Source: Robinsoniella sp. (GTDB lineage Bacteria > Bacillota > Clostridia > Lachnospirales > Lachnospiraceae). From it: 35,181 bases of DNA. Made by a program: the position numbers and the translations under genes. This document shows positions 1 through 8,772 of this stretch, piece by piece. Location: positions 1 to 35,181 of the forward strand of contig JAMPFB010000017.1 of assembly GCA_023664735.1 (NCBI GenBank). The letters run 5' to 3'. The notes beneath the pieces were generated by a model that saw only the letters and a list, made by a program, of their open reading frames with translations, was not told the origin of the DNA and did not search any database. Position 1 is the stretch's first letter, and the number at the start of each line of letters is the position of its first letter.

Positions 1-77
1 CGAAGAAACATTTCTGTCCAAGACCCGTTCTGGCGCCTGCAGGAAGAGAGCGTCTGACTAAAAATTGATTTCCGTGT

Positions 78-548
78 TTATGTCCTGCTCTTCCAATAAG
101 AATACAGCCATCTGCAGATTTGATAGAAAATATAACCTAGTATTGCCCCAAAGCAGTTCAGCAATATATCATCCACATCAAATTCCCCAAAATGCGACAC
201 AAGCTGAAACAGCTCGATACACAAGGACAGCCAAAAGGAATGAAGCAGCACAAACCAGCTTTTACTCATTTTGGGAAAAATGGCAGGAACAAATACGCCA
301 AAAGGCGCAAATGCCAAAATATTTCCAAAAAGGTTATCAAACCCGTTGATTGTATAATAATGTTTTATATACATTTTGATTGTTTTAAAAGGCACAAGAT
401 TGGCTGTATAAACACCTCTCCTGACCATATCCACGTCCCATTCATCCATGATTCCCCGAAGTATGGGAACCGGATATTTAAAAATAATAAGCCGGATCAG
501 CAGCAGGATATAGCCTATAAATCCTATAATTAAAACTTTTCTTTTCAT
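78..548 (-). CDS. VanZ-like family membrane protein
   Basis: A 156-residue membrane protein of the VanZ-like family. The sequence shows an N-terminal hydrophobic helix (about residues 5-22) and more hydrophobic segments in the second half. It also has the family pattern NLxxFxPFG (NILAFAPFG), an ExxQ motif (IELFQ) and a DVDDxxxNxxG motif near the C-terminus. I placed the start at the ATG at 548 because GAGG lies six bases upstream; a TTG at 560 is in frame but has no ribosome binding site. It begins 33 bases after truA and is probably the last gene of that operon. VanZ of Enterococcus gives low-level teicoplanin resistance, but most chromosomal homologues have no known role. No vanA- or vanX-like genes are present, so a resistance function is not supported. 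Confidence 0.85.
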   Translation of the reverse strand: MKRKVLIIGFIGYILLLIRLIIFKYPVPILRGIMDEWDVDMVRRGVYTANLVPFKTIKMYIKHYYTINGFDNLFGNILAFAPFGVFVPAIFPKMSKSWFVLLHSFWLSLCIELFQLVSHFGEFDVDDILLNCFGAILGYIFYQICRWLYSYWKSRT

Positions 549-581
549 GGCATACCTCAATGATTCACTTCATACTTCCAG

Positions 582-1328
582 TTACTTTTCATCACATTCC
601 ACACTGACTAGTGTCAGACCACATCCGGGCACAAGCTCTCCCGCATTTTCCCTTTTTCCCGATTCAAAAATCCTAAGGATATCTTCCGGTTCTCTCTTTC
701 CGGCTCCTATTTCCAAAAGCGTGCCTGTCATAATCCTTACCATATGATACAAAAAACCGTTTCCCTTATATAAAAACTGGATTTCCTCATCTCTTTTTGT
801 TATTTCTATACAGTCTATTCTCCGTACCGTACTTTTTTTCATCTTCTTTTTTGTACAAAATGCTTGAAAGTCATGAGTGCCCTCCAAATATTTGGCTGCC
901 CTCTTCATTGCCTGTAAATCCAGCTTTTCCGGAAAGATATACGTATAATGCCTATTAAACACATCCCGCACCTTCGTATTTCTTACCCGATACAAATAGG
1001 TCTTTCTTTGGGCATTTAAACGGCTATGGAATCGTTCTGACACCTCCGTCATTGAAAGCAGTGCAATATCCCTTGGCAAATATTGGTTTACATAATCCAA
1101 TATTTCTTCCTGTGACATAGCTGTCTCTAAATGTACATTTGCCACCTGCGCTAAGGCATGAACGCCTGCATCCGTTCTGCCTGACCCATGAACCTCCACC
1201 TTCCTGCCTTCTATTTTGGAAAAAATCTGTTCCAGCTTTCCCTGTATGGTATTTTCCGTAGTATCCTGCTTCTGCCATCCCTTATATCTGGTTCCCTCAT
1301 ATTGAATGATCAGCTTATAATTTTTCAA
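582..1328 (-). CDS. truA: tRNA pseudouridine(38-40) synthase TruA
   Basis: Converts uridines 38-40 of the tRNA anticodon arm to pseudouridine. The catalytic aspartate is in GSGRTDAGVHA (Asp53), and the early YEGTRYKGWQ stretch and later GNGFLYHMVRIM motif are typical of TruA. A longer reading frame begins at an ATG at 1370, but that ATG has no good ribosome binding site. The TTG at 1328 has GGAG eight bases upstream, overlaps the stop codon of the preceding gene (TTGA), and gives 248 residues beginning MKNYKLIIQYEG, the usual length and start for Firmicutes TruA. Translation is probably coupled to the upstream dehydrogenase. Confidence 0.95.
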   Translation of the reverse strand: MKNYKLIIQYEGTRYKGWQKQDTTENTIQGKLEQIFSKIEGRKVEVHGSGRTDAGVHALAQVANVHLETAMSQEEILDYVNQYLPRDIALLSMTEVSERFHSRLNAQRKTYLYRVRNTKVRDVFNRHYTYIFPEKLDLQAMKRAAKYLEGTHDFQAFCTKKKMKKSTVRRIDCIEITKRDEEIQFLYKGNGFLYHMVRIMTGTLLEIGAGKREPEDILRIFESGKRENAGELVPGCGLTLVSVECDEK

Positions 1329-2311
1329 GTCATTATCTCCCAGGGATTTTCCTTCCCCTCCATAAAACATTTGCAGCTTCTTAATGAATCCTCAACCACC
1401 GTCCTGACACAATTATCTGTATAAAATGCCATGTGATGAGTGACTGTTACGTTTGGAAAGCTTCTCAATATGGAAAGCTCCCTGTTCGTCAGCACATCTG
1501 ACTTCCTGTCATAATAATAAAGTCCAAATTCATCCTCTACCACATCAAGCCCTGCAGCCCCTACTTTTTTCTGCTCAATTGCCTTTATCAAAGCTTCTGA
1601 GTCGATTAGCGCCCCTCTTGCTGTGTTGATTATAACCACTCCCGGCTTCATTTTCAAAAGTGTCTCCTGATTAATCATATGAAAGCTGCTTTCCGTTAAT
1701 GGAGTATGCAGGGAAATCACGTCGGACTCCTGCCAGATTTCTTCTAAAGAAACATATTCTGCCTTTTCCTTAACTTCTTCCGATTGATACAAATCATAAG
1801 CAAGTATCCTGCATCCAAAACCGGAAAGGTTTTGGATGACTGTTTTTCCAATGCGTCCGGTTCCGATAATGCCTACCGTCAAATCCTTCAGTTCTCTTCC
1901 AAGATTTCCTGCAAGCGTATAATCCTGAATATTGGTACGTTCTATAATCCTCTTTGCCTTACGAATGCTCATAAGAAGCAGCATAACGGTATAGTCTGCC
2001 ACACCGTTTGGCCCATAGGGAGCATTCCCCACCACAATTCTATATTCTCTGCATGCCTCCACATCAATATGGTCATATCCTATCGTCCTCGTAATTAAGT
2101 ATTTCACGCCACGGTCTGCAAAAGCTTTTGCAAGAGTTCTATCAATCTTTGTGGTAAGAATGTCAACGCACTGGCTTCCCTTTACCAAATCCACGTTTTC
2201 ATGAGAAGGTGCATCCTTACACAACACTAACTCAAGCCCCAATTCCTTTCCATAAGCTAAAAACAAATCCTTTTCATCAAAATCCCGACAGCTAAATACT
2301 GTTACCTGCAT
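1325..2311 (-). CDS. D-isomer-specific 2-hydroxyacid dehydrogenase (D-lactate dehydrogenase-like)
   Basis: An NAD-dependent D-2-hydroxyacid dehydrogenase that most resembles fermentative D-lactate dehydrogenase and VanH. It has the nucleotide-binding motif GTGRIG, the catalytic arginine in NTARGALID, the glutamate in DVVEDE, and the catalytic histidine in THHMAFYTDN. The probable reaction is interconversion of pyruvate and D-lactate; substrate cannot be fixed from sequence. I prefer the ATG at 2311 (328 residues, MQVTVFSCRDFD) because AAGG lies about ten bases upstream and relatives start this way. An ATG at 2320 overlaps the previous stop codon but sits directly against that ribosome binding site. 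The gene lies in a tight run with an AI-2E family protein upstream and truA downstream. Confidence 0.9.
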   Translation of the reverse strand: MQVTVFSCRDFDEKDLFLAYGKELGLELVLCKDAPSHENVDLVKGSQCVDILTTKIDRTLAKAFADRGVKYLITRTIGYDHIDVEACREYRIVVGNAPYGPNGVADYTVMLLLMSIRKAKRIIERTNIQDYTLAGNLGRELKDLTVGIIGTGRIGKTVIQNLSGFGCRILAYDLYQSEEVKEKAEYVSLEEIWQESDVISLHTPLTESSFHMINQETLLKMKPGVVIINTARGALIDSEALIKAIEQKKVGAAGLDVVEDEFGLYYYDRKSDVLTNRELSILRSFPNVTVTHHMAFYTDNCVRTVVEDSLRSCKCFMEGKENPWEIMT

Positions 2312-2316
2312 CTTAC

Positions 2317-3600
2317 TCATCCCTTCTTTTCTTCTTCATCCTTTTCCTTTGTCAGCCTTCCATCCGCAGACTCCACTGTTCCTCTCTCCTCCAGACTTGC
2401 CTCCAATTTTCTTTCCGCTTCTTTATCACCTGCCAGATAACGCTTATAATATTCTCTGTCCTTTTTTGTATATACACGAAAGGCTGCAATATCTTTTCCC
2501 AGTATAGAAAAGCTTTCCCTGACTGTATCAAATACCCCTGCATTTACCAGATTGACAAACAACATACCAAGGGGCACTGCTATAAGCATTCCTATCACGC
2601 CGCTAAACCGCCATCCTATATAAATCAAAAACAAGGTAGGAATAGTTGGAAGTCCCATGGATTCCCCCACTATTTTAGGTTGTATAATTTGTCTTACCAG
2701 ATTTCCCACACACCACAATATAGTAAAACCAATAGCCTTATAGTACTGTCCCTGAAACAGCTCAATCACTGCCCAAGGTATTAAAACAGCCCCCATTCCA
2801 AAAATCGGGAAAATGTCAATCAAAGCAATCATTAGAGCAATCAGGGCAAAATACTTTACTTTCAGCAGCAATAGCCCAATAAATAAAAGCACATAGATTC
2901 TTGCCTCTATTTTTACTTGTGCCTTTACATAGCCTCCCACGGCAGTAGCAAGGCTTTCATAAACAATGTGCCATTTATTTTGAATAAATGCAGGCGTAAC
3001 CCTTTTAATAAATGCAATCACGCTGTCTCTTTCCGCAATAAAGAAATAGGCGGATAAAAGGCAAATAATAATATTGACAATGGCTGACGGCAGGTTTTTT
3101 GCAAAGTTTCCCACCGCATCTACGGTAGGTTCACTGAGCTTGCCCACAAAATTCCCAATATCCGTACTTAAAGAGCTGAAAAACTCCTCCACTCCTTGTC
3201 TAATCTCCAAAGGCAGATCACCGTACAGTCTGGAAGCCTTTTCCCCTATTTCCACAAAAGTCTCTTCCACAATGGCCCATGCGCTTGGCAGTGTAGTCAA
3301 AAAGCCTGCTATTTCGTGAACGAGGAAAGAAATGCTTCCATACAGCACCAGCGAAACAAAAGCTATTACCGCTGCAATTAAAAAAACGGAAACTGCTTTT
3401 CTTCTAATCTTGATTTTCTTTTCCACAAACCCCACCAGTGGATTGGAAACCCATGCAATCAGCCAGCCAATTACAAAGGGGCTGAAGAATATCAGCACTC
3501 TTGGAACCAAAAAAACTACGAGCAGCATACCAAACAGTGCGATCAGAAAGTTTAAGGTTATTTTTCCATAATGCCAAAATCCATCTCTCATTACTTTCAC
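2317..3600 (-). CDS. AI-2E family transporter-like membrane protein
   Basis: A 427-residue polytopic membrane protein of the AI-2E (PerM/YdbI/YtvI) family. Two hydrophobic segments lie near residues 10-55, another near 68-95, a pair near 165-190, and a C-terminal cluster at about 225-355. That cluster holds the family hallmark (FPIFGMGAVLIPWA, then QPKIVGESMGLPTIPTL and GVIGMLIAVPLGM). The tail is charged (TKEKDEEEKKG). The start is a GTG with AAAGG six bases upstream; an in-frame ATG nine bases later is too far from that site. It follows engB by 15 bases. Family members export small molecules or ions (autoinducer-2, sodium/proton exchange), but the substrate here is unknown. Confidence 0.85.
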   Translation of the reverse strand: MKVMRDGFWHYGKITLNFLIALFGMLLVVFLVPRVLIFFSPFVIGWLIAWVSNPLVGFVEKKIKIRRKAVSVFLIAAVIAFVSLVLYGSISFLVHEIAGFLTTLPSAWAIVEETFVEIGEKASRLYGDLPLEIRQGVEEFFSSLSTDIGNFVGKLSEPTVDAVGNFAKNLPSAIVNIIICLLSAYFFIAERDSVIAFIKRVTPAFIQNKWHIVYESLATAVGGYVKAQVKIEARIYVLLFIGLLLLKVKYFALIALMIALIDIFPIFGMGAVLIPWAVIELFQGQYYKAIGFTILWCVGNLVRQIIQPKIVGESMGLPTIPTLFLIYIGWRFSGVIGMLIAVPLGMLFVNLVNAGVFDTVRESFSILGKDIAAFRVYTKKDREYYKRYLAGDKEAERKLEASLEERGTVESADGRLTKEKDEEEKKG

Positions 3601-3615
3601 TCTTTCCCTTTCATG

Positions 3616-4197
3616 TTAAAGCAATTCTTCAATCAACTGATAAATTTCCTCCCTGCCCTGCTTGGACTGTGCCGAAAAGGGAATCAGAACCGTATCTTTT
3701 TCCACTTCCAGCCCTGTTCTTATGATTTTTATATGCTTTTGAAGCTGCGAGCGGTTAATTTTATCTGCCTTTGTTGCAATGATAATGGGATGAAATCCAT
3801 TACTTAAAATCCACTCGTACATCTGCCTGTCATTTGCAGAAGGCTCGTGCCGTATATCAATCAGCAAAAATACCGCCTTTAAAGTCTTAGACCTCTTTAA
3901 ATATCTTTCAACCATCTTTCCCCATTTTGCCTTTTCCTCTTTGGAAACCTTGGCATAACCGTATCCCGGCAAATCCACAAAATACAGCTCCTCATTGATA
4001 TTGTAAAAATTAATGGTCTGGGTCTTTCCCGGCTGTGCAGAGGTTCTGGCATAGGATTTACGATTCATAAGAGCATTGATTAGCGAGGACTTCCCTACAT
4101 TACTTTTTCCGGCAAATGCAATTTCCGGCATTGTATTCTGGGGAATGGTACTTGTAATACCGCATACAGTTTCCAGATTGACACTTTTAATAATCAT
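3616..4197 (-). CDS. engB: Ribosome biogenesis GTP-binding protein EngB (YsxC/YihA)
   Basis: A TRAFAC-class GTPase needed for maturation of the large ribosomal subunit. The G1 loop is GKSNVGKSS (residues 30-38), G3 is DLPGYG (75-80) and G4 is TKAD (142-145), followed by an SAQSKQG G5 region. The reading frame extends to an ATG at 4215, but the ATG at 4197 has AGGAG at ideal spacing and gives the usual 193 residues. The gene follows lon by 70 bases, an arrangement common in Clostridia and Bacilli (clpX-lon-engB). Confidence 0.96.
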   Translation of the reverse strand: MIIKSVNLETVCGITSTIPQNTMPEIAFAGKSNVGKSSLINALMNRKSYARTSAQPGKTQTINFYNINEELYFVDLPGYGYAKVSKEEKAKWGKMVERYLKRSKTLKAVFLLIDIRHEPSANDRQMYEWILSNGFHPIIIATKADKINRSQLQKHIKIIRTGLEVEKDTVLIPFSAQSKQGREEIYQLIEELL

Positions 4198-4267
4198 TTT
4201 TTCTCCTTTTTCCATTCAGACAGCATATGCTCTAGCAGCAGCTCATTTCCGTCCCGGCTTTTCTATT

Positions 4268-6580
4268 TTAGTCTGCAAATGCCGTTTCTATCACTTCTTC
4301 TATATGCTCTGCAAATAGGATTTCCAGTCCGTCTTTAATTTCACCGGAAATCTCCTCTATATCCTTTTGGTTTTCCTTTGGCACAAAAACTGTTTTAATG
4401 CCGGCTTCCTTTGCCGCCAATATTTTTTCCTTCAGGCCGCCAACTGGAAGCACCCTGCCTCTTAATGTAATCTCACCGGTCATTGCCACATCTCTTCTTA
4501 CTTTTCTTTCTGCAATGGCAGACAGCATTGCCAGTGCCATTGTGACTCCGGCGCTAGGACCGTCCTTTGGCACAGCCCCTTCCGGAATATGGATATGAAT
4601 ATCATGCTTTTCAAAAAAATCATCCTGTATTTTATAGGCTTCACTAACAGAACGGATATAGCTAAGCCCTGCTTTTGCCGATTCCTTCATCACATCCCCA
4701 AGCTGCCCTGTAAGCTCCAGCTTACCCTTACCTGCCATAATATTCACTTCGATTTCCAGTGTATCGCCTCCTACGCTTGTCCATGCAAGCCCCCGGACAA
4801 TGCCCACCTGATCTTTTCCGTTAATTTTATCTTTGGAGTATCTGGGTTTTCCCAGATATTCTTCCAGATTGCCGGCAGTCACCTTTATCACCGCTTTTCT
4901 GTCCTTTAGAATTTCCCTTGCCGATTTCCTGCAGATTTCTCCCAGCTTTCTTTCTAACTCCCTGACTCCTGCCTCTCTGGTATAGCAGGCAATCATATCC
5001 TTCAGTGCTCTATCGCTGATAGTCAGTTGCTTTTCTGGAATGCCGTTTTTCTTTTTTTGCTTCTTAACAAGATGCTCCTTTGCAATATGGAACTTTTCGT
5101 TGGAAGTATAGCTGGTAACCTGAATGATTTCCATACGATCCTTCAAAGGACCTTTTATCTCTGATAAATCATTGGCAGTAGTAATAAACAATACTTCCGA
5201 TAGGTCCATGGGAATTTCTATGTAATGATCCCTGAATTTCTTATTCTGCTCTCCATCCAGTACCTCTAATAGTGCAGCCGAAGTGTCTCCCTTGTAATCC
5301 TTGCCTATTTTGTCAATTTCATCTAAAAGCATCAAGGGATTTTTTACGCCTGCTTCCTTCAATGCCATGGCAATCCTGCCGGGCATGGCTCCTACGTAAG
5401 TCTTACGGTGTCCTCTGATTTCTGCCTCATCATGTATGCCGCCAAGACTGATGCGCACATATTCTTTATTTAAAGCTCTCGCCATGCTTTTGGCTACGGA
5501 AGTCTTTCCGGTTCCGGGAGGCCCCACCAGACAAATAATAGGCCCCGTTCCCTTTTTCGTCAGAGCACGTACTGCCAGAAATTCCAAAATCCGCTCCTTT
5601 ACTTTAGACAGCCCATAATGGTCTTCCTCCAATATAGCTTCTGCCCTGTCCAAATCAAGACTGTCCTTTGACCTTTTATCCCATGGCATTTCCAAAAGAG
5701 TTTCTATATAGCTTCTTTCCACTACGCTTTCCGAGCTGCTTCCTGCCACATTTTCAAACCGCTTTATTTCTTTTTCTATCTTTTCCTTTACTTCCTTAGA
5801 TGCCTTCAGCTTCTTTAGCTGGCTGCGGAACTGCTCCACTTCTGAATCCGTATCTGCTTTTTCTCCAAGCTCGCTTTTAATATAATTTAACTGCTCCCGC
5901 AGGATATAATTTTTCTGATTTTTTTCTACCTGCTCCCGTATTCCGGAAACGAGCTGAGTCTTGATTTTAGCTATTTCAATTTCCTGCTCCAACAAACCTG
6001 CCAATGCTTCATACCGTTTTTCAAGCGAAAGCGCCTCTAGTATCTGCTGTTTTTGTTCATAAGAAAAGGGGGCATTCATGGCAATCTGATCCAGTGTCTT
6101 TCCCAAATCCCGCATATGCTCCAGATTATCCAGTATGCTCTTTCCGTTTTTCCTATAATAAGAGGAATATTCCTGAAACAATTCCTTTACCCTGCGAAGC
6201 ATTGCTTCCTTTACCTGCTGATTCAGATAATCCTGTTCAGCTAAAGGCGCATACTCCGCTTCCAGATATGCTTCCTCTTCTGTAAATGCCTTTAATTCCC
6301 CTCTTTCCATTCCTTCTACCAATACCCTGACAATCTGTCCGGGCATTTTCATGACCTGCTTTACCTTAGCCAAGCAGCCTACATGATAAACCGATTCAAA
6401 GCTGCTTTCTGCCTCTTCCGAATCCTTCTGCGTCACTAAAAAAACCATCTGGTCATCTACCATCGCCTGCTCAATGGCAGCCTTTGATTTATCTCTGCTT
6501 AAATCGAAATGTATAATCATATCCGGAAAAATGGTAAGTCCTCTTAATGCCACTGCCGGCATCTTTTTCAATTCTCCCAT
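4268..6580 (-). CDS. lon: ATP-dependent endopeptidase La (Lon protease)
   Basis: Cytoplasmic AAA+ serine protease that degrades misfolded and regulatory proteins. Order of domains: N-terminal LON substrate-recognition domain (about 7-200), coiled-coil helical region (200-300), AAA+ module with Walker A GPPGTGKT (353-360) and Walker B LMLLDEID (416-423), and the C-terminal protease domain with Ser676 in PKDGPSAG and Lys719 in GGLKEK. The frame is open back to 6679, but those extra residues do not resemble Lon. The ATG at 6580 (MGELKKMPAVALRGLTIFP) lies 13 bases after AGGAG and gives 770 residues, the expected length. A second in-frame ATG at 6562 is possible. A stem-loop and a large palindrome separate it from clpX. 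Confidence 0.96.
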   Translation of the reverse strand: MGELKKMPAVALRGLTIFPDMIIHFDLSRDKSKAAIEQAMVDDQMVFLVTQKDSEEAESSFESVYHVGCLAKVKQVMKMPGQIVRVLVEGMERGELKAFTEEEAYLEAEYAPLAEQDYLNQQVKEAMLRRVKELFQEYSSYYRKNGKSILDNLEHMRDLGKTLDQIAMNAPFSYEQKQQILEALSLEKRYEALAGLLEQEIEIAKIKTQLVSGIREQVEKNQKNYILREQLNYIKSELGEKADTDSEVEQFRSQLKKLKASKEVKEKIEKEIKRFENVAGSSSESVVERSYIETLLEMPWDKRSKDSLDLDRAEAILEEDHYGLSKVKERILEFLAVRALTKKGTGPIICLVGPPGTGKTSVAKSMARALNKEYVRISLGGIHDEAEIRGHRKTYVGAMPGRIAMALKEAGVKNPLMLLDEIDKIGKDYKGDTSAALLEVLDGEQNKKFRDHYIEIPMDLSEVLFITTANDLSEIKGPLKDRMEIIQVTSYTSNEKFHIAKEHLVKKQKKKNGIPEKQLTISDRALKDMIACYTREAGVRELERKLGEICRKSAREILKDRKAVIKVTAGNLEEYLGKPRYSKDKINGKDQVGIVRGLAWTSVGGDTLEIEVNIMAGKGKLELTGQLGDVMKESAKAGLSYIRSVSEAYKIQDDFFEKHDIHIHIPEGAVPKDGPSAGVTMALAMLSAIAERKVRRDVAMTGEITLRGRVLPVGGLKEKILAAKEAGIKTVFVPKENQKDIEEISGEIKDGLEILFAEHIEEVIETAFAD

Positions 6581-6606
6581 GACATATTTCACTCTCCTAA
6601 TATCAA

Positions 6607-6633
6607 AGGGTGTCGTGGAATTCACAACACCCT
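6607..6633 (-). promoter_or_regulatory. Stem-loop in the lon leader
   Basis: An 11-bp stem with a five-base loop, about 26 bases before the lon start. Read on the minus strand, its one imperfect position is a U-G wobble; on the plus strand the same position is C-A, so the structure favours the lon transcript. TTTGATATT follows, a weak U-run, so it could act as a leaky terminator for clpX or as a leader structure for lon. Confidence 0.5.
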
Positions 6634-6640
6634 CTTCTTT

Positions 6641-6836
6641 GTAACAGTTCAGTCCACAGGTGCAGAGGAAGGACCGCACAGAGCATGTTTTCTAAAGGAG
6701 CCCTTATAAAAACGCCAGCGCTTAGCGAAGTATTTTCGAGCTTAGCACTGTTGCGTTTTTATAGAGCGAGAGCGTGGCGACGTAGAAAACATGCTCTGTG
6801 TGGTCCTTCCTCTGCGCCTGTGGGCTGAACTGTTAC
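6641..6836. repeat. Large nested palindromic element (copy A) between clpX and lon
   Basis: A 196-bp inverted repeat. The left arm 6641-6694 pairs with the right arm 6783-6836 over 54 positions, with 51 Watson-Crick matches and three G/T positions. Inside, 6705-6715 pairs with 6753-6763 over 11 bp, around a centre with two near-copies of an AGCTTAGC-like block. The termini read GTAACAGTTCAG facing inward. It ends 13 bases after the clpX stop codon. No protein is encoded. The inverted right half shares blocks with 13593-13672 and 35026-35181, so this is a dispersed repeat rather than a unique terminator. Confidence 0.9.
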
Positions 6837-6849
6837 TCTTCTTTTTCTG

Positions 6850-8103
6850 TTATCTTGCTTTCTTCACCGGTTCCCTGTGAACAATCAACGGTTCACTTTC
6901 ACCAAGCACTGTTTCCTTTGTAATCAGACAGCTCTCAATCGTTTCGTCAGACGGTATCACATACATAATATCATTCATAATATTTTCCAATATAGAACGA
7001 AGTCCTCTTGCTCCCGTCTTTCTTTCCAATGCCTGCTTTGCTACAAGCTCTACCGCTTCCGGCTCAAAGGACAGCTTCACGTCATCCAGCTCAAAGAGCT
7101 TTTGATACTGCTTAATCAATGCGCTTTTTGGCTCTGTAAGAATGCGTATCAAAGCCTGTTCATCCAGTCCATCCAGAGAAACATTGATTGGCACACGTCC
7201 TACAAACTCTGGAATCAATCCAAACTTTACCAAATCCTGTGGCGTTACTTCCTTAAAGATCTCTCCCAAATCCCTGCTGGATTTTGTTGTAACATCCGCA
7301 TTAAAACCTATGGACTTTTTGTCCAATCTGGTCTCGATAATCTTCTCAAGACCATCAAAAGCTCCGCTGCAAATAAACAGTATGTTGGAAGTATCTATCT
7401 GCAATAATTCCTGATGAGGGTGTTTTCTTCCACCCTGAGGCGGTACGCTTGCCACTGTACCCTCAATGATTTTCAAAAGCGCCTGCTGCACACCTTCACC
7501 GGAAACATCCCGGGTAATCGAAACATTTTCACCCTTTTTGGTTATTTTATCAATCTCATCAATATAAATAATACCATGTTCTGCCCGTTCGATATCATAA
7601 TCCGCTGCCTGAATCAGCTTCAAAAGAATGTTCTCCACATCCTCGCCTACATATCCTGCCTCCGTTAAAGTAGTGGCATCCGCAATGGCAAAGGGAACAT
7701 TGATAATCTTTGCTAACGTCTGTGCCAGAAATGTTTTTCCGCAGCCGGTTGGCCCTATCATGATGATATTGCTCTTTTGAAGTTCAACATCCAAATCCCT
7801 TGGAGCTGTCACCCTTTTATAGTGATTGTATACGGCTACTGCCAATACCTTCTTTGCAGCCTCCTGACCGATTACATAATCATCTAAAAATTCCTTTATC
7901 TCTACCGGCTTTAAAAGATTGATATCCAATTCATCACAGATTTCATCATCATCGTACTCTTCTTCAATAATGTCGGAACAAAGCTCTACACATTCATCAC
8001 AAATATAAACGCCTACCGGCCCTGCAATCAGCTTACGAACCTGATCCTGTGTCTTATTGCAGAAGGAACATCTTATCTTATCATCTGCATTCTTTCCTGC
8101 CAT
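6850..8103 (-). CDS. clpX: ATP-dependent Clp protease ATP-binding subunit ClpX
   Basis: AAA+ unfoldase that recognises tagged substrates and feeds them to ClpP. The N-terminal zinc-binding domain has Cys12, Cys15, Cys35 and Cys38. Walker A is GPTGCGKT (117-124) and Walker B is IIYIDEID. The IGF loop that docks on ClpP is present (KKSIGFNAD), as are [11 protein letters not shown] and sensor 2 (KTGARGLR). At 417 residues it is full length. Its start has GAGAGG upstream and lies 25 bases after the clpP stop codon, so the two are co-transcribed. Confidence 0.97.
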   Translation of the reverse strand: MAGKNADDKIRCSFCNKTQDQVRKLIAGPVGVYICDECVELCSDIIEEEYDDDEICDELDINLLKPVEIKEFLDDYVIGQEAAKKVLAVAVYNHYKRVTAPRDLDVELQKSNIIMIGPTGCGKTFLAQTLAKIINVPFAIADATTLTEAGYVGEDVENILLKLIQAADYDIERAEHGIIYIDEIDKITKKGENVSITRDVSGEGVQQALLKIIEGTVASVPPQGGRKHPHQELLQIDTSNILFICSGAFDGLEKIIETRLDKKSIGFNADVTTKSSRDLGEIFKEVTPQDLVKFGLIPEFVGRVPINVSLDGLDEQALIRILTEPKSALIKQYQKLFELDDVKLSFEPEAVELVAKQALERKTGARGLRSILENIMNDIMYVIPSDETIESCLITKETVLGESEPLIVHREPVKKAR

Positions 8104-8128
8104 TTTCCAATCCTCTCATTGACCATCC

Positions 8129-8728
8129 TTATTTTTCTTCCTTATCCACACGCTTCTCGATGACTACATCAATCAATCCGTATGCTTTTGCTTCCTCAGC
8201 AGACTTCCAGTTATCTCTTTCTGTATCTGCCGCAATCACTTCATAATCCTGTCCTGTGTTAGCTGCCAGAATCTTGTTTAATTTTTCCTTTGTGTATAAA
8301 ATATGCTTTGCTGCAATTTCAATTTCCGTTGCCTGTCCCTGAGCGCCGCCAAGTGGCTGATGAATCATGATTTCTGCATTTGGCAGAGCCATTCTTTTTC
8401 CTTTCGTGCCGCCTGCCAGCAGAAAAGCGCCCATGCTTGCTGCCATACCAATGCAGATTGTGGAAACGTCACATTTAATATACTGCATAGTGTCATAAAT
8501 TGCCATTCCTGCAGTCACGGAGCCACCCGGACTGTTAATATAAAACTGGATATCCTTGCTAGTATCCTCGGATTCCAGATACAGCATTTGTGCTACAATC
8601 AGGCTTGCTGTCACTTCATTTACTTCTTCTCCAAGAAAGATAATTCTTTCCTTTAAAAGTCTGGAATAAATGTCGTAGGATCTTTCTCCACGGCTTGTTT
8701 GTTCAACGACTACTGGTACTAAACTCAT
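8129..8728 (-). CDS. clpP: ATP-dependent Clp protease proteolytic subunit ClpP
   Basis: Serine peptidase that forms the tetradecameric barrel partnered by ClpX. The catalytic triad is Ser98 (GMAASMGA), His123 (MIHQP) and Asp172 (DTERDN), and the total length of 199 residues is normal. AGGAGG precedes the ATG at good spacing. It sits 44 bases after tig and 25 before clpX, the standard tig-clpP-clpX order. I saw no CtsR-type heptad repeats upstream. Confidence 0.97.
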   Translation of the reverse strand: MSLVPVVVEQTSRGERSYDIYSRLLKERIIFLGEEVNEVTASLIVAQMLYLESEDTSKDIQFYINSPGGSVTAGMAIYDTMQYIKCDVSTICIGMAASMGAFLLAGGTKGKRMALPNAEIMIHQPLGGAQGQATEIEIAAKHILYTKEKLNKILAANTGQDYEVIAADTERDNWKSAEEAKAYGLIDVVIEKRVDKEEK

Positions 8729-8772
8729 ATATAAATCCTCCTGACATAATTTTGTAGGTTAGCATTCCCTTA

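Noticed and set aside
1-77. First 77 bases as another copy of the palindromic repeat
   Set aside because: Only a short GAGAGCGT-containing resemblance to the core is seen, with no terminus motif; too weak without the sequence to the left.
78-2320. Vancomycin/teicoplanin resistance cluster
   Set aside because: Only VanZ-like and VanH-family members are present; there is no D-Ala-D-Lac ligase, VanX or VanS, and both families are common in housekeeping settings.
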